Assembly (NCBI GenBank): GCA_965249205.1
Contig: CBDFLL010000001.1
Location: forward strand, 1-64,000
DNA length: 64,000 bases
DNA from: JAQBVV01 sp965249205
GTDB taxonomy: Bacteria > Acidobacteriota > Vicinamibacteria > Vicinamibacterales > UBA2999
Direction: 5' to 3'
A model generated the notes under the pieces. The model saw only the letters and a program-made list of their open reading frames with translations, did no database searches and was not told where the DNA came from. The position numbers were made by a program, and so were the translations under genes. The stretch's first letter is position 1, and each line of letters opens with the position of its first letter. Positions 25,957-33,740 of the stretch are shown in pieces.

Positions 25957-26529
25957 ATGCCCACCGCCTTCTCCGTATCACACTATCTGGCGGCACACGA
26001 GCGCCTGGCGCCGGCACTTGACAGGGAGGCGTTCCAGCGTGGCATCGATGTCGTCAGCACCGCTTTCGACGCCGGCAGGCAGATCATCACGTGCGGCAAT
26101 GGCGGCAGCGCTCACACGGCGTCGCACATGATTACCGACTGGAACAAAATGGTGCCCCTTGCCACGGGCCGCACGTTTCGCGGGGTCTCGCTGTGCGACA
26201 ACATCGGTATGGTCACCGCCTTCGCCAACGACGTGGCGTATGACGAGATCTTCTCCGGGCAGCTGAAGTCCTTGCTGAGCCAGGGTGATCTTGTCGTCGC
26301 CATCAGCGGCAGCGGTAACTCACCGAACGTTGTCAAAGCGGTCGAGTACGCCAACGCAGCCGGCGCGGACACGCTGGCTGTCGTCGGGTACGACGGTGGC
26401 GCCCTCAAGCGCATCTCGAAATACTGCATCTGGGTGCCTTCCTTCGACATGCAGCTGTGCGAGGACGTACATCTCATGTTTTGCCACATGGTGATGAAGG
26501 CCCTCTGCGAGTCGCCGATTCAGGACTAG
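25957..26529 (+). CDS. gmhA: Phosphoheptose isomerase (second copy)
   Basis: This 190-residue SIS protein has ITCGNGGSAHTASHMITDW, VAISGSGNSPNVVKAVEYAN and CEDVHLMFCHMVMKAL, close to canonical GmhA. It converts sedoheptulose 7-phosphate to D-glycero-D-manno-heptose 7-phosphate in the cytosol. It closes the polysaccharide locus; the next 165 bases hold only repeats before an IS element. It looks more like classical GmhA than the copy at 12536. Confidence 0.84.
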   Translation: MPTAFSVSHYLAAHERLAPALDREAFQRGIDVVSTAFDAGRQIITCGNGGSAHTASHMITDWNKMVPLATGRTFRGVSLCDNIGMVTAFANDVAYDEIFSGQLKSLLSQGDLVVAISGSGNSPNVVKAVEYANAAGADTLAVVGYDGGALKRISKYCIWVPSFDMQLCEDVHLMFCHMVMKALCESPIQD

Positions 26530-26568
26530 CCCCTCCCCCTCCCACGTCCCGGACTCACGCCACGCACG

Positions 26569-26694
26569 CTAGAACCCATCTCATAAACCGGCCGCAGAAC
26601 CGAGCACGTCGCGGCGCCCGTCGGGCAAGGCGCGACGACCGAAAACACCGGAAGTATTTGAGGAAGGAGCAACGCGCTCCGGCGGGATGCCTAG
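26569..26694. repeat. MITE-core repeat abutting IS copy 1
   Basis: The non-coding stretch after gmhA begins CTAGAACCCATCTCATAAA, a sequence resembling an inverted-repeat end. Its 26624-26690 portion matches the inverted core of the MITE at about 20795-20863: both share AAGGCGCGACGAC, GTATTTGA and AGGAGCAACGC in the same order. It ends at the CTAG flanking IS copy 1. It is probably a truncated relative of the same repeat family into which the IS jumped. Confidence 0.55.
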
Positions 26695-27989
26695 CAGGCT
26701 GCTGAAGAACCCGGGTGATCGGGCCGTTTTCTAAGGATCATGCGAGTCACCACCGACCGACAACGGTGCGCACGGCTGTGCGCTGGCCCCGATCAAGGGG
26801 CCGGCGACACGCGCGGCCGGTGATCAGGGACACCTCGCCTCCAGATTCCGCAGCCGGACCAAGTTATAGACCGTGGCGGCGAAGGTAAGCTGCCAATCCA
26901 CGAGGGCGACACCGCGATGCCGGAGTTTGCGCAAGCCGCCGACGGTCTTCATCCAGCCAAAGACCTGTTCTACGAGTTTCCGTTTCCGCTGACTGACGTG
27001 ATAGCCCGCATGCCGCGTGGTCCGGCCATCGATCGCACTCCAGCGGACCTTCTGAGCAACGTGGGGCGTGACGGCCCGGATACGGACAGCGGCCACAAAG
27101 CTTGCCACATCGTAGCCCTTGTCCGCCCCGACCGTGCTGCCCGGCGGCGCGCTGGCCTCCAGCAACAGCGCCGCTGCCTCGCGTTCGGCGGTCCCCGTCG
27201 CGTGAGTCGCGCAGACGTTGGCGACAAGTCCCTGTCGATTGTCCAGCAGCACGTGGCCCAGATACGCCAGCTTGGCTTCCTTCCCCTGGCCCTTCCGAGG
27301 CAGCATCGCCTCCGGATCGGTCGTCGACTGGTGCGTGTCGTTGCGCCGCCGCTCCCCGTGGAAGTTGACCGTGGGATTCCCGGGGTCATCGGGCGGGTCG
27401 CTCTCCGCCGCGTCCCGGCACCGAAAGCTCTTCAGGCTGGCCCACGCTTCCAATTGGGTCCCATCCACAGTGAAGTGTTCGTCCGAGAGCAGCCCGGCCG
27501 CCCGCGCGTGGGCCTGCACCGCATCAAAGAAGGCGGCCGCGAGATCGCCCGCCAGCAGCCGGTCGCGATTCTTGGTAAACGTGGTGGGATGCCAAACCGG
27601 GTCGTCCAAATTCAAGCCCACGAACCAGCGGAACAGCAGGTTGTAATTGAGCTCTTCCATCAGCAGCCGCTCGCTCCGCACCGTGTAGAGCACCTGCAGC
27701 AACAACGCGCGCAGCAGCTGTTCCGGCGGGATCGACGGACGCCCTGTGTTGGCGTACAGGCCGGCGAACCTGCGCGACATCGTTCTCAGCGCTTCGTCCG
27801 TCAGCGCGCGAACCGCGCGGAGCGGATGGTCGGCTGGCACGCGCTGTTCCGGCGACAGGTAGCTGAACATGTGAGTGCTTTGCTCATCGTGTCCGCGCAT
27901 GATGGGGCTCCCTTCAGCGGTGTTGGGAGCATGGTAGTACGCCGGGATCGATCTGTCGATCCCATTTCACGGAGTTTTTCAGCAGCCTG
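26695..27989 (-). mobile_element. IS5-family insertion sequence, copy 1
   Basis: The 1295-bp element has terminal inverted repeats (left CAGGCTGCTGAAGAACCC; right end reverse complement CAGGCTGCTGAAAAACTC) and is flanked on both sides by CTAG (26691-26694 and 27990-27993). A CTAG target duplication fits the IS5 group (YTAR targets). It carries one transposase gene on the minus strand. A copy with identical translated products in all frames compared lies at 42165-43459 in the same orientation. Confidence 0.92.
26824..27900 (-). CDS. IS5-family DDE transposase (copy 1)
   Basis: This is a 358-residue transposase. The N-terminal DUF772-type domain covers residues about 15-115 (RPSIPPEQLLRALLLQVLY, LNYNLLFRWFVGL). 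The DDE catalytic residues appear as D146 (FTVDGTQLEAW), D260 (VGADKGYD) and E311 (KLVEQVFGWMKTVGGLRK). It ends 129 bases inside the left inverted repeat. No frameshift is visible, so it should be active. The equally long + strand frame opposite it is a shadow. Confidence 0.93.
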   Translation of the reverse strand: MRGHDEQSTHMFSYLSPEQRVPADHPLRAVRALTDEALRTMSRRFAGLYANTGRPSIPPEQLLRALLLQVLYTVRSERLLMEELNYNLLFRWFVGLNLDDPVWHPTTFTKNRDRLLAGDLAAAFFDAVQAHARAAGLLSDEHFTVDGTQLEAWASLKSFRCRDAAESDPPDDPGNPTVNFHGERRRNDTHQSTTDPEAMLPRKGQGKEAKLAYLGHVLLDNRQGLVANVCATHATGTAEREAAALLLEASAPPGSTVGADKGYDVASFVAAVRIRAVTPHVAQKVRWSAIDGRTTRHAGYHVSQRKRKLVEQVFGWMKTVGGLRKLRHRGVALVDWQLTFAATVYNLVRLRNLEARCP

Positions 27990-27993
27990 CTAG

Positions 27994-28039
27994 AGCGCTT
28001 TTTGAATGGCCGAACGCCACACGGTCAATGAAAAGCGCT
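27994..28039. repeat. Inverted repeat next to IS copy 1
   Basis: AGCGCTTTT at 27994-28002 is matched by AAAAGCGCT at 28031-28039, a perfect 9-bp stem spanning the first possible start (28006) of the methylase. It may be a remnant of an older insertion or a hairpin affecting translation. It makes a downstream start for the methylase more attractive. Confidence 0.35.
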
Positions 28040-28065
28040 TTAGGCGGCCGAATGCAGGCAGGTTT

Positions 28066-29073
28066 ATGGGATGGGTTCCCGGTGCCGATAAGGCCCGTGT
28101 GCCAAGGGACGCGTCACCACCAGTACGGCCGCTTCTCAAATGGGCCGGAGGAAAGCGACAGCTGCTGCCAGCGCTTCGCCGACACTATCCAGCCTCCTTC
28201 GACCGCTACGTAGAGCCGTTTATCGGAAGCGGTGCTGTTTTCTTCGACCTGTATGCGAACGGCCGCCTCGAGGGTCGCCGCGCGCGCCTCGTTGATCTCA
28301 ATTTCGATCTCATCGGCTGCTACCAGGCGGTGCGCGACCGGCCAGAAGAGGTCATCGCGTCACTCCAGGAACTGGAACAGGAACACCGGGCCCGCGGCAG
28401 CGAGTGCTACTACGATGTACGCGACCGCCGGTTCAATCCCGCGCGTGCCAGGCGTGTCTCGGCCGGCGACAGGGGCCGAGCCGCATCTGCCAGCCCCGAC
28501 CTCGCAGCGATGTTCATCTATCTGAATCGCACCGGGTTCAACGGGCTGTTCCGGCTGAACCGAAAAGGCGGCTTCAACGTGCCTGCCGGGCGGTACGCCG
28601 ACCCGAGGATCTGCGACGCTGACCGCGTGCGCTCTGTAGCCCGAGCCCTCTCGTCCAGCGGCGTAACTCTCGAGTGCATCCCGTTTGAAGAAGCGCTGGC
28701 GGGCACGGGATTGGGTGACTTCGTCTATTGCGACCCTCCGTACGCGCCGCTGAGCCGAACGGCAAGCTTCGCCCAGTACACCGCCGGCGGCTTTGGCGTG
28801 CAGGATCATCGCCGCCTGCAGAAAAGTGTTGTCACCGCGGCAAGGCGCGGCGCCGTCGTACTTATGTCAAATTCAAGCGCGCCGGCGATCGTGGCCGCGT
28901 ATAGCGGCGCAGCTGCCAGGCGGGCCGGCCTGAGCATGCACCGCGTCCCCGCACGCCGCGCCATCAATTCACGCGCCGTCCGTCGAGGGCCGGTGGACGA
29001 ATTGATCATCTCGAATACCGCGGCGAGCGCGCGGCGTACGGCTCGCATCGTGTCCACGCTACCAGGCCGTTGA
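28066..29073 (+). CDS. Dam-type (D12 class) adenine-N6 DNA methyltransferase
   Basis: This alpha-class N6-adenine methyltransferase has LLKWAGGKRQLLPAL and YVEPFIGSGAVFFDL (SAM binding), IYLNRTGFNGLFRLN, and the catalytic CDPPYAPLS motif. The order matches Dam/DpnII enzymes, which usually methylate GATC. ATG 28066 is preferred over 28006 because a hairpin covers the latter and GGCAGG lies just upstream of 28066; it gives 335 residues. No restriction endonuclease is next to it, so it is an orphan methylase in an accessory island. The C-terminus is unusually Arg/Ala-rich. GATC specificity is inferred. Confidence 0.85.
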   Translation: MGWVPGADKARVPRDASPPVRPLLKWAGGKRQLLPALRRHYPASFDRYVEPFIGSGAVFFDLYANGRLEGRRARLVDLNFDLIGCYQAVRDRPEEVIASLQELEQEHRARGSECYYDVRDRRFNPARARRVSAGDRGRAASASPDLAAMFIYLNRTGFNGLFRLNRKGGFNVPAGRYADPRICDADRVRSVARALSSSGVTLECIPFEEALAGTGLGDFVYCDPPYAPLSRTASFAQYTAGGFGVQDHRRLQKSVVTAARRGAVVLMSNSSAPAIVAAYSGAAARRAGLSMHRVPARRAINSRAVRRGPVDELIISNTAASARRTARIVSTLPGR

Positions 29074-29115
29074 CCTCGCGCGAGGCCTGACGGCCTCTCG
29101 GCTCGTACTAACGTC

Positions 29116-30423
29116 GTGCAGACAGTACCCAACATTCTTCACACGCTGAGGCGATTTACCGGCGCCCTGATCGCGATCTCACCCCGCCAGGTGACCGAGA
29201 CAGCGCTGGTCACGCTCGTCCTGAGCGCCACGGAGGGCATCGGACTGCTCCTGCTGATTCCACTCCTGCAGCTCGTCGGCGTCGGTGAGCCGCAGGGCAC
29301 GCTCAGCGGTGGCGTCGCGATGCTCGGGGCCGCGTTCAACGCCGTCGGACTGCGACTCTCCCTTGGCCTGGTGCTGGCGGTCTACGTCGGAACGGTCTGG
29401 CTCCAGGGCCTCCTGCAGCGACGCGCTGGCGTGCTGAACGCGCTCGTACAGCGCGAAATCGTGACAACGTTGCACGGTCGCGTGTACCGCGCGATCGCCG
29501 GTTCCCGGTGGGTGTACTTCGTACGCACCCGATCGTCCGACTACACGCAGATCCTGACGTCCGAAATCGATCGCGTGGGAAACGCCGCCTTCTATCTGAT
29601 CGACCTGTTTGTCACGGCCGTCGTCTCGGCCGTGTACCTCGGCTTCGCGTTTCGGGTGTCTCCTACGCTCACCGCCATCGTGCTGGCGTGCGGAGCGAGT
29701 CTCGCGTTTACCCTCCACGGCAGAATAGACGGCGCGCGGAGGAGCGGAGAAGCCTCTTCGGCCGCGTCGAAACGCTTCTATGCAGCGGCCTCGGAACACC
29801 TCGCCAGTCTGAAAATCGCCAAGAGCTATGCGGCCGAGCCCCAGCATGCACGGACGTTCGCCTGGCTGTCGCGCGATCTCAACGACATCATGTTGGCGTT
29901 CGCCCGCGCGCATGAGAGATTCCGTCAGCAGCTGGGATTCGCCGCCGCCGCCGTTCTGGCCGCCATCGTCTACGTGGCGTACACGGTGCTCCGTGTCCCG
30001 ACAGAGCAATTGCTGCTGCTGCTCTTCCTCTTTGCACGGCTGGTGCCCCGGTTGACTGGTATCTACGAACGGGCTCAGGTCCTCGCGACCGAGTTACCGG
30101 CGTTCGACGTGGTGGCCCAGACCGAGCAGCGCTGCCTTGCGGAAGCCGAGCCGGCAGGCGACGCGGCACGCACCGTCGAGCTGACTCAGCAGGTCGCATT
30201 CGAGCGTGTGACCTTCGACTATGGCGGCAACGGGAAACGGCCAGCGGTACACGACATCACACTATCGATCCCAGCCGGTGAGACAACAGCCATTGTCGGG
30301 CCTTCAGGAGCCGGTAAGAGCACCCTCGCGGACCTGCTGATGGGACTGCTGACGCCGTCCCACGGCGAGCTTCTCATCGACGGGACGCCGCTGGCCGAGC
30401 AGGTAGGTGTGGAACAGTTCTGA
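29116..30423 (+). pseudogene. ABC exporter truncated after the Walker A motif
   Basis: From GTG 29116, residues 1-335 form an ABC exporter transmembrane domain with six hydrophobic segments. The nucleotide-binding domain begins near 360 (VAFERVTFDYGG) and reaches Walker A (GPSGAGKST, about 395-403) and GELLIDGTPL, then stops at residue 435. The Q-loop, LSGGQ signature, Walker B and H-loop are all missing, so it cannot hydrolyse ATP. The break is near 30385-30415, where a kinase-like gene on the other strand is also cut. Given its neighbours it was probably the lasso-peptide exporter. Confidence 0.85.
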
Positions 30424-30705
30424 CGTGGCTTCGGACAAAGGGCGACCGGCAATTCGGCGGCCGTCAGCCGATATCAGAAATTCGAAAAGGCCGGTCCAGC
30501 GGAGATACTCGGTGCCGTCCGACAGTGGGACATACTGTGCAGACAACTCGGCGGCTTGCCGGTCGGCCTCGCTCGCCGCGGATACAAAGTAGGCACCCGG
30601 CCGCTCCAGCAGCTCGATGATGGGGAGGTCTGTGTGCCTGCTATCAGGGTAGGGCAGCGGCCACTCGCTTCTCAGCGACGTGCCGTACAGGGCGTACTGG
30701 TACAC
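30304..30705 (-). pseudogene. HPr kinase-like lasso-peptide kinase, N-terminal fragment
   Basis: The minus-strand frame from GTG 30705 begins MYQYALYGTSLRSEWPLPY and continues through FLISADGRRIAGRPL to LFHTYLLG. This is how I recall HPr-kinase-like proteins of RiPP clusters starting. After about 100 residues, near 30405, it runs into the antisense of the truncated ABC gene. The P-loop kinase core is therefore absent. Relatives of the paeninodin type phosphorylate lasso peptides. It lies 38 bases downstream of the precursor-like frame on the same strand. Family assignment is by memory of the N-terminal domain. Confidence 0.6.
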
Positions 30706-30707
30706 TC

Positions 30708-30741
30708 AGGGTGTACTCGGTGTCGTGCGGCCGCACACCCT
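30708..30741 (-). terminator. Stem-loop between precursor-like and kinase-like genes
   Basis: AGGGTGT (30708-30714) pairs with ACACCCT (30735-30741), and GTGCGGCCGCAC (30725-30736) inside is itself palindromic. It occupies the 38-base gap between the precursor-like frame and the kinase start. Lasso-peptide operons often have an attenuating hairpin after the precursor gene. There is no U-tract, so termination strength is uncertain. Confidence 0.35.
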
Positions 30742-30743
30742 AG

Positions 30744-30892
30744 CTACCTCTTGGTTCGGAAGCCACCGTCCCTTTTCCTGCCTGGCTTGGCTCGCACGAT
30801 CTCCCGCAGCGGTCCGTACTTTGCCAGGCGAGGCCCGCGATAGGCGCGCTCGCGGGATACTGGTGTCTCGGCGTGAGCGGGGGGTCTGTCAT
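30744..30892 (-). pseudogene. Lasso-peptide precursor-like ORF, probably frame-disrupted
   Basis: On the minus strand an ATG at 30892 has a strong Shine-Dalgarno AAGGGAG 8 bases upstream. Its own frame (MTDPPLTPRH...) does not carry the leader motif. A shifted frame reads YRGPRLAKYGPLREIVR (coding from 30842), matching the YxxPxLxxxG leader motif of lasso precursors. It is followed by AKPGRKRDGGFRTKR and a stop at 30744. That candidate core has Ala1 and Asp8, the spacing of an eight-residue macrolactam. The span of 149 bases is one short of a multiple of three, so a single-base loss would explain it. The usual Thr at -2 is Val here. An in-frame GTG at 30944 would give an Arg-rich 66-residue alternative. 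Confidence 0.5.
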
Positions 30893-30924
30893 TCGGTCTT
30901 CTCCCTTCGCGCTCAACGCGCCTC

Positions 30925-30946
30925 CTGTGCGGCCGCGGCCGCACAG
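30925..30946. promoter_or_regulatory. 22-bp perfect palindrome in the divergent region
   Basis: CTGTGCGGCCGCGGCCGCAC followed by AG is a perfect palindrome between the divergent precursor-like and nucleotidyltransferase genes. Its arm GTGCGGCC...GGCCGCAC recurs as GTGCGGCCGCAC at 30725-30736. The two sites flank the precursor-like frame and could be operators or GC-rich hairpins. A -10-like CATAAT lies at 30981-30986 before the + strand gene. Confidence 0.35.
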
Positions 30947-30992
30947 ACCGCTCAATGAGGCGTCCGACGAGCCTCACCCCCATAATACACCG

Positions 30993-32105
30993 ATGGGCCG
31001 GATGCTAGCACCCCGTCGCCCGGCGTTCGATGGCCTGCTGTGCGCCACGCTGACCGAGCAGTCGCTTCCGCGGACGCTGTCGGGCGAGGAATTCGATGGG
31101 CTCTGGGAATGCGCGTCCGCCCACGCTGTCGACCTCCTGCTCGCCGCGTTCCTCTGGGGCGCCGACGGCATCCCGGTGCAGGTTCGAAAGGAGGCTGCCC
31201 AGAGACTCGGTTCGGCCAAACTGGCCCAACGGCTGCGCCACTCCGAACTTTGTCGGCTCCTGGCCGCCTTCCGGCAGACGAGAGTCCTGCTACTCAAGGG
31301 TGCCGCGCTCGCGTACACCGTCTATCCTGAGCCTCACCTGCGCCCCCGTCTCGACGTGGATCTCCTCGTCAGTCACGACAATATCGATGAGGTACACCGG
31401 GCCCTCGTCGCGTGCGGCTACACCCGGGAACCCGCAGCGGCCCTCGCCGATTCCGAGCGGTCGTACAACCGCGTCGACGCGACCGGACTCCACCATCATG
31501 CCGATCTTCACTGGGGGGTCGCGAACCCAGCTCCGTTCGCGAAGGTCCTGCTGTTCGACGAGGCATGGCGATCATCACTGGAGGTTGCGGCGCTGGGACC
31601 GACAGCGAGAACGCTCGGGCACGCCGATGCGCTGCTCCTCGCGTGCGTCCACCGGGTGGCCCATCACCATGACTCGCCGAGCCTGCTGTGGCTCTGGGAC
31701 ATTCACCTGCTGGCGCGCCAAATGACGACGGCGTCGTGGGCGACGCTGGCGCGAAACGCCGATGACACGGGCATGCGAGCAGTGACGCATCGAGGGCTGG
31801 AGTTGACCCACGAGAAGTTCGGCACGCTCGTTCCGGCGAAGATCCTCGAACGCCTCACGCCGTCTGGGCGCAACGAACCGGCAGCACGGTTCATTCGAGG
31901 GCTGAGGCTGGCCGAGATCGCCGCAACGGATCTAGCCGCGATGCGCACCTGGCGCGCGCGGCTGACCTTTTTCTGGGGCAACCTCTTCCCACCGCTTGTC
32001 CATATGCGAGAGACGTTCCCAGGCTACCCCGCTTACCTGCTTCCGCTCGCGTATCTGCACCGAATTGTGCGCGGCGCCCCAAATTGGTTCCGACGCCCAA
32101 CGTGA
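30993..32105 (+). CDS. NTP_transf_5 family nucleotidyltransferase (lasso cluster type)
   Basis: This 370-residue protein from ATG 30993 contains VLLLKGAALAYTVYPEPHL and RPRLDVDLLVSHDNIDEVHR, the acidic nucleotidyltransferase motif, and HHHADLHWGVANP. It also has LLACVHRVAHHHDSPSLLWLWDIHLL, a helix-rich signature of the uncharacterised nucleotidyltransferase family PF14907. Members frequently accompany HPr-kinase-like, PqqD-like and transglutaminase-like genes in RiPP clusters. This is the only intact gene of the presumed cluster. The substrate is unknown. It is followed by tRNA-Leu. Confidence 0.75.
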   Translation: MGRMLAPRRPAFDGLLCATLTEQSLPRTLSGEEFDGLWECASAHAVDLLLAAFLWGADGIPVQVRKEAAQRLGSAKLAQRLRHSELCRLLAAFRQTRVLLLKGAALAYTVYPEPHLRPRLDVDLLVSHDNIDEVHRALVACGYTREPAAALADSERSYNRVDATGLHHHADLHWGVANPAPFAKVLLFDEAWRSSLEVAALGPTARTLGHADALLLACVHRVAHHHDSPSLLWLWDIHLLARQMTTASWATLARNADDTGMRAVTHRGLELTHEKFGTLVPAKILERLTPSGRNEPAARFIRGLRLAEIAATDLAAMRTWRARLTFFWGNLFPPLVHMRETFPGYPAYLLPLAYLHRIVRGAPNWFRRPT

Positions 32106-32152
32106 ATCCCCCCTTTCCCATTGCCCCCATCCCCTGCTAGGCTGAGAGGCGA

Positions 32153-32239
32153 GCGAAAGTGGCGGAACTGGCAGACGCGCCAGACTTAGGATCTGGTACC
32201 TGAAAAGGTATGAGGGTTCGAGTCCCTCCTTTCGCACCA
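32153..32239 (+). tRNA. tRNA-Leu (UAG anticodon)
   Basis: This is an 87-base tRNA. The acceptor stem GCGAAAG pairs with CTTTCGC before ACCA (CCA is encoded). The anticodon arm CCAGA-CTTAGGA-TCTGG gives anticodon UAG. The long variable arm TACCTGAAAAGGTA and the T-arm AGGGTTCGAGTCCCT fit class II tRNA-Leu. It reads CUA/CUN codons. The accessory island ends at its 5' side. Confidence 0.95.
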
Positions 32240-32245
32240 GCCTAC

Positions 32246-32270
32246 GCTCACGCTTGCCGGTAGCGTGAGC
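32246..32270 (+). terminator. Stem-loop after tRNA-Leu
   Basis: GCTCACGC (32246-32253) and GCGTGAGC (32263-32270) form a perfect 8-bp stem with a 9-base loop, starting 6 bases after the tRNA. There is no U-tract. It may be a processing or termination structure ahead of trigger factor. Confidence 0.4.
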
Positions 32271-32324
32271 TACGGCTGGCAAGCCACGCGAAGGCGGACC
32301 GCATAGTCATTCCAGATCTCTCCT

Positions 32325-33626
32325 ATGAAAACTGAATTTACAGACGTGAGCGAAACCCGAAAGACGCTCGCGATCGAGATCCCCATCGACGTCGTCGACG
32401 CTGAAATCAACCGAGTGGCCCGCGGCTACACCAAGCAGGCGCGGCTGCCTGGCTTCCGCCCAGGTAAAGCCCCCCAGACACTCATCAAGCAGCGTTTTCG
32501 GGATCAGATTCTCCACGATGTGATGCACGACCTTATTCCCCGCGCCGTCGAGGAGGCCCTGCAGGAACGGGGCATCGAGCCAGTCGACACGCCAGACATC
32601 AAGAACGTCGCGCTTGAGGAAGGGCGACCGATGACCTTCACGGCCGCTATCGAGACCGTTCCGGCGTTTGACCCCGGCGATCTCTCGTCGATCACACTTG
32701 ACCGCCCGTCGGCCGAGGTGACCGATGACGCGATCGCTGACATGCTCCAGCGCCTCCGCGATCGGGCCGGCACGTACGAACCGGTCGAGGGACGTGCTGT
32801 CGCCGAGGGCGACGCGGTGGTGCTCGACCTCGATCGCACCGGCCCGAACGGCCAGGTGGACCACCACGACGACGTCACCGTTCAGCTGGGCGCACCGGGG
32901 AATCCTCCCGGATTTGACGGTGAGCTGATGGGGATGAGCGACGGCGAGTTGCGAACGTTTACGATTCACTTCCCCGAGAGCTACGCCGAGCCGGACCTGG
33001 CCAACACTGACCAGACGTATGCGGTGACACTGAAAGGCATCCGCCGGCGCGTGCTGCCAGAGCTGGATGATGAGTTCGCCAAGGACCTGGGGGAATTCGA
33101 GTCGCTCGCCGCGCTGCGGGAGCGAGTCAGCGCCGACCTGCGGGAAGAGGCGGAAGGCAAGGCGAAGCAACAGGTACGTGCCGAGCTGTTGAAGCAGCTC
33201 TCCCGACGCGTCACATTCGAGCTGCCGGCGTCCCTCGTCGAGCGCGAGATGGATCGCCGGCTGGAGGAGTTTGCCCGCCAGCTCACGGCGCAGAAGCTCG
33301 ACCCGCGCGAGGCGGGAATCGACTGGGCGCAATTCCGTGAAGCGCAGCGAGAGCCCGCACGGGACGCGGCCGCGAGCGCGCTGGTCCTTGACGAGATTGC
33401 CCGGCGGGAGGAGATAACGGTTGCCAGCGAAGATGTCGATAAGGAGATCGAACGCTTCGCAGTCAGAGCAGGGCGGACGCCCACGGCGCTGCGGGCACAA
33501 CTCGAAAAGGAAGGCGGGATCTCTCGACTTTACGCGGGTTTACGACGGGAGAAGTCGGTTGACTTGGCGCTGTCGCGTGCTACGATAGTTGACAGACCCT
33601 CCACGGACACGACGGACACGCCGTAA
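32325..33626 (+). CDS. tig: Trigger factor
   Basis: This 433-residue ribosome-associated chaperone and peptidyl-prolyl isomerase binds nascent chains at the exit tunnel. The ribosome-binding signature GFRPGKAPQTLIKQRF appears near residues 44-60. The FKBP-like PPIase domain spans about 150-245 (GDAVVLDLDRTG, FDGELMGMSDGELRTF). The C-terminal chaperone domain follows (LPELDDEFAKDLGEFES onward). Length is normal. It heads the protein quality-control block with clpP, clpX and lon. Confidence 0.95.
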   Translation: MKTEFTDVSETRKTLAIEIPIDVVDAEINRVARGYTKQARLPGFRPGKAPQTLIKQRFRDQILHDVMHDLIPRAVEEALQERGIEPVDTPDIKNVALEEGRPMTFTAAIETVPAFDPGDLSSITLDRPSAEVTDDAIADMLQRLRDRAGTYEPVEGRAVAEGDAVVLDLDRTGPNGQVDHHDDVTVQLGAPGNPPGFDGELMGMSDGELRTFTIHFPESYAEPDLANTDQTYAVTLKGIRRRVLPELDDEFAKDLGEFESLAALRERVSADLREEAEGKAKQQVRAELLKQLSRRVTFELPASLVEREMDRRLEEFARQLTAQKLDPREAGIDWAQFREAQREPARDAAASALVLDEIARREEITVASEDVDKEIERFAVRAGRTPTALRAQLEKEGGISRLYAGLRREKSVDLALSRATIVDRPSTDTTDTP

Positions 33627-33633
33627 TGCGCGA

Positions 33634-33670
33634 TTCGTGATCTGGCTCTGACTGTCGCCCCAATCACGAA
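33634..33670. promoter_or_regulatory. Inverted repeat upstream of clpP
   Basis: TTCGTGAT (33634-33641) and ATCACGAA (33663-33670) form an 8-bp inverted repeat 21 bases apart, in the 114-base gap between tig and clpP. It could be an operator or transcript hairpin. No clear promoter boxes were recognised. Confidence 0.3.
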
Positions 33671-33740
33671 ACCGCCACGGCGAAACCGCCAGACACCGGT
33701 CACCCGTTCACCATTCACAACCACGAACCGTAACTCAGAC

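Noticed and set aside
26917..27993. 358-codon + strand frame opposite the IS transposase (also at 42387-43463)
   Set aside because: Arg/Gln-rich shadow of the transposase; the minus frame has the DDE residues and the family fold.
32307..33500. 397-codon minus frame opposite trigger factor
   Set aside because: No recognisable domain; the + frame is a complete trigger factor.
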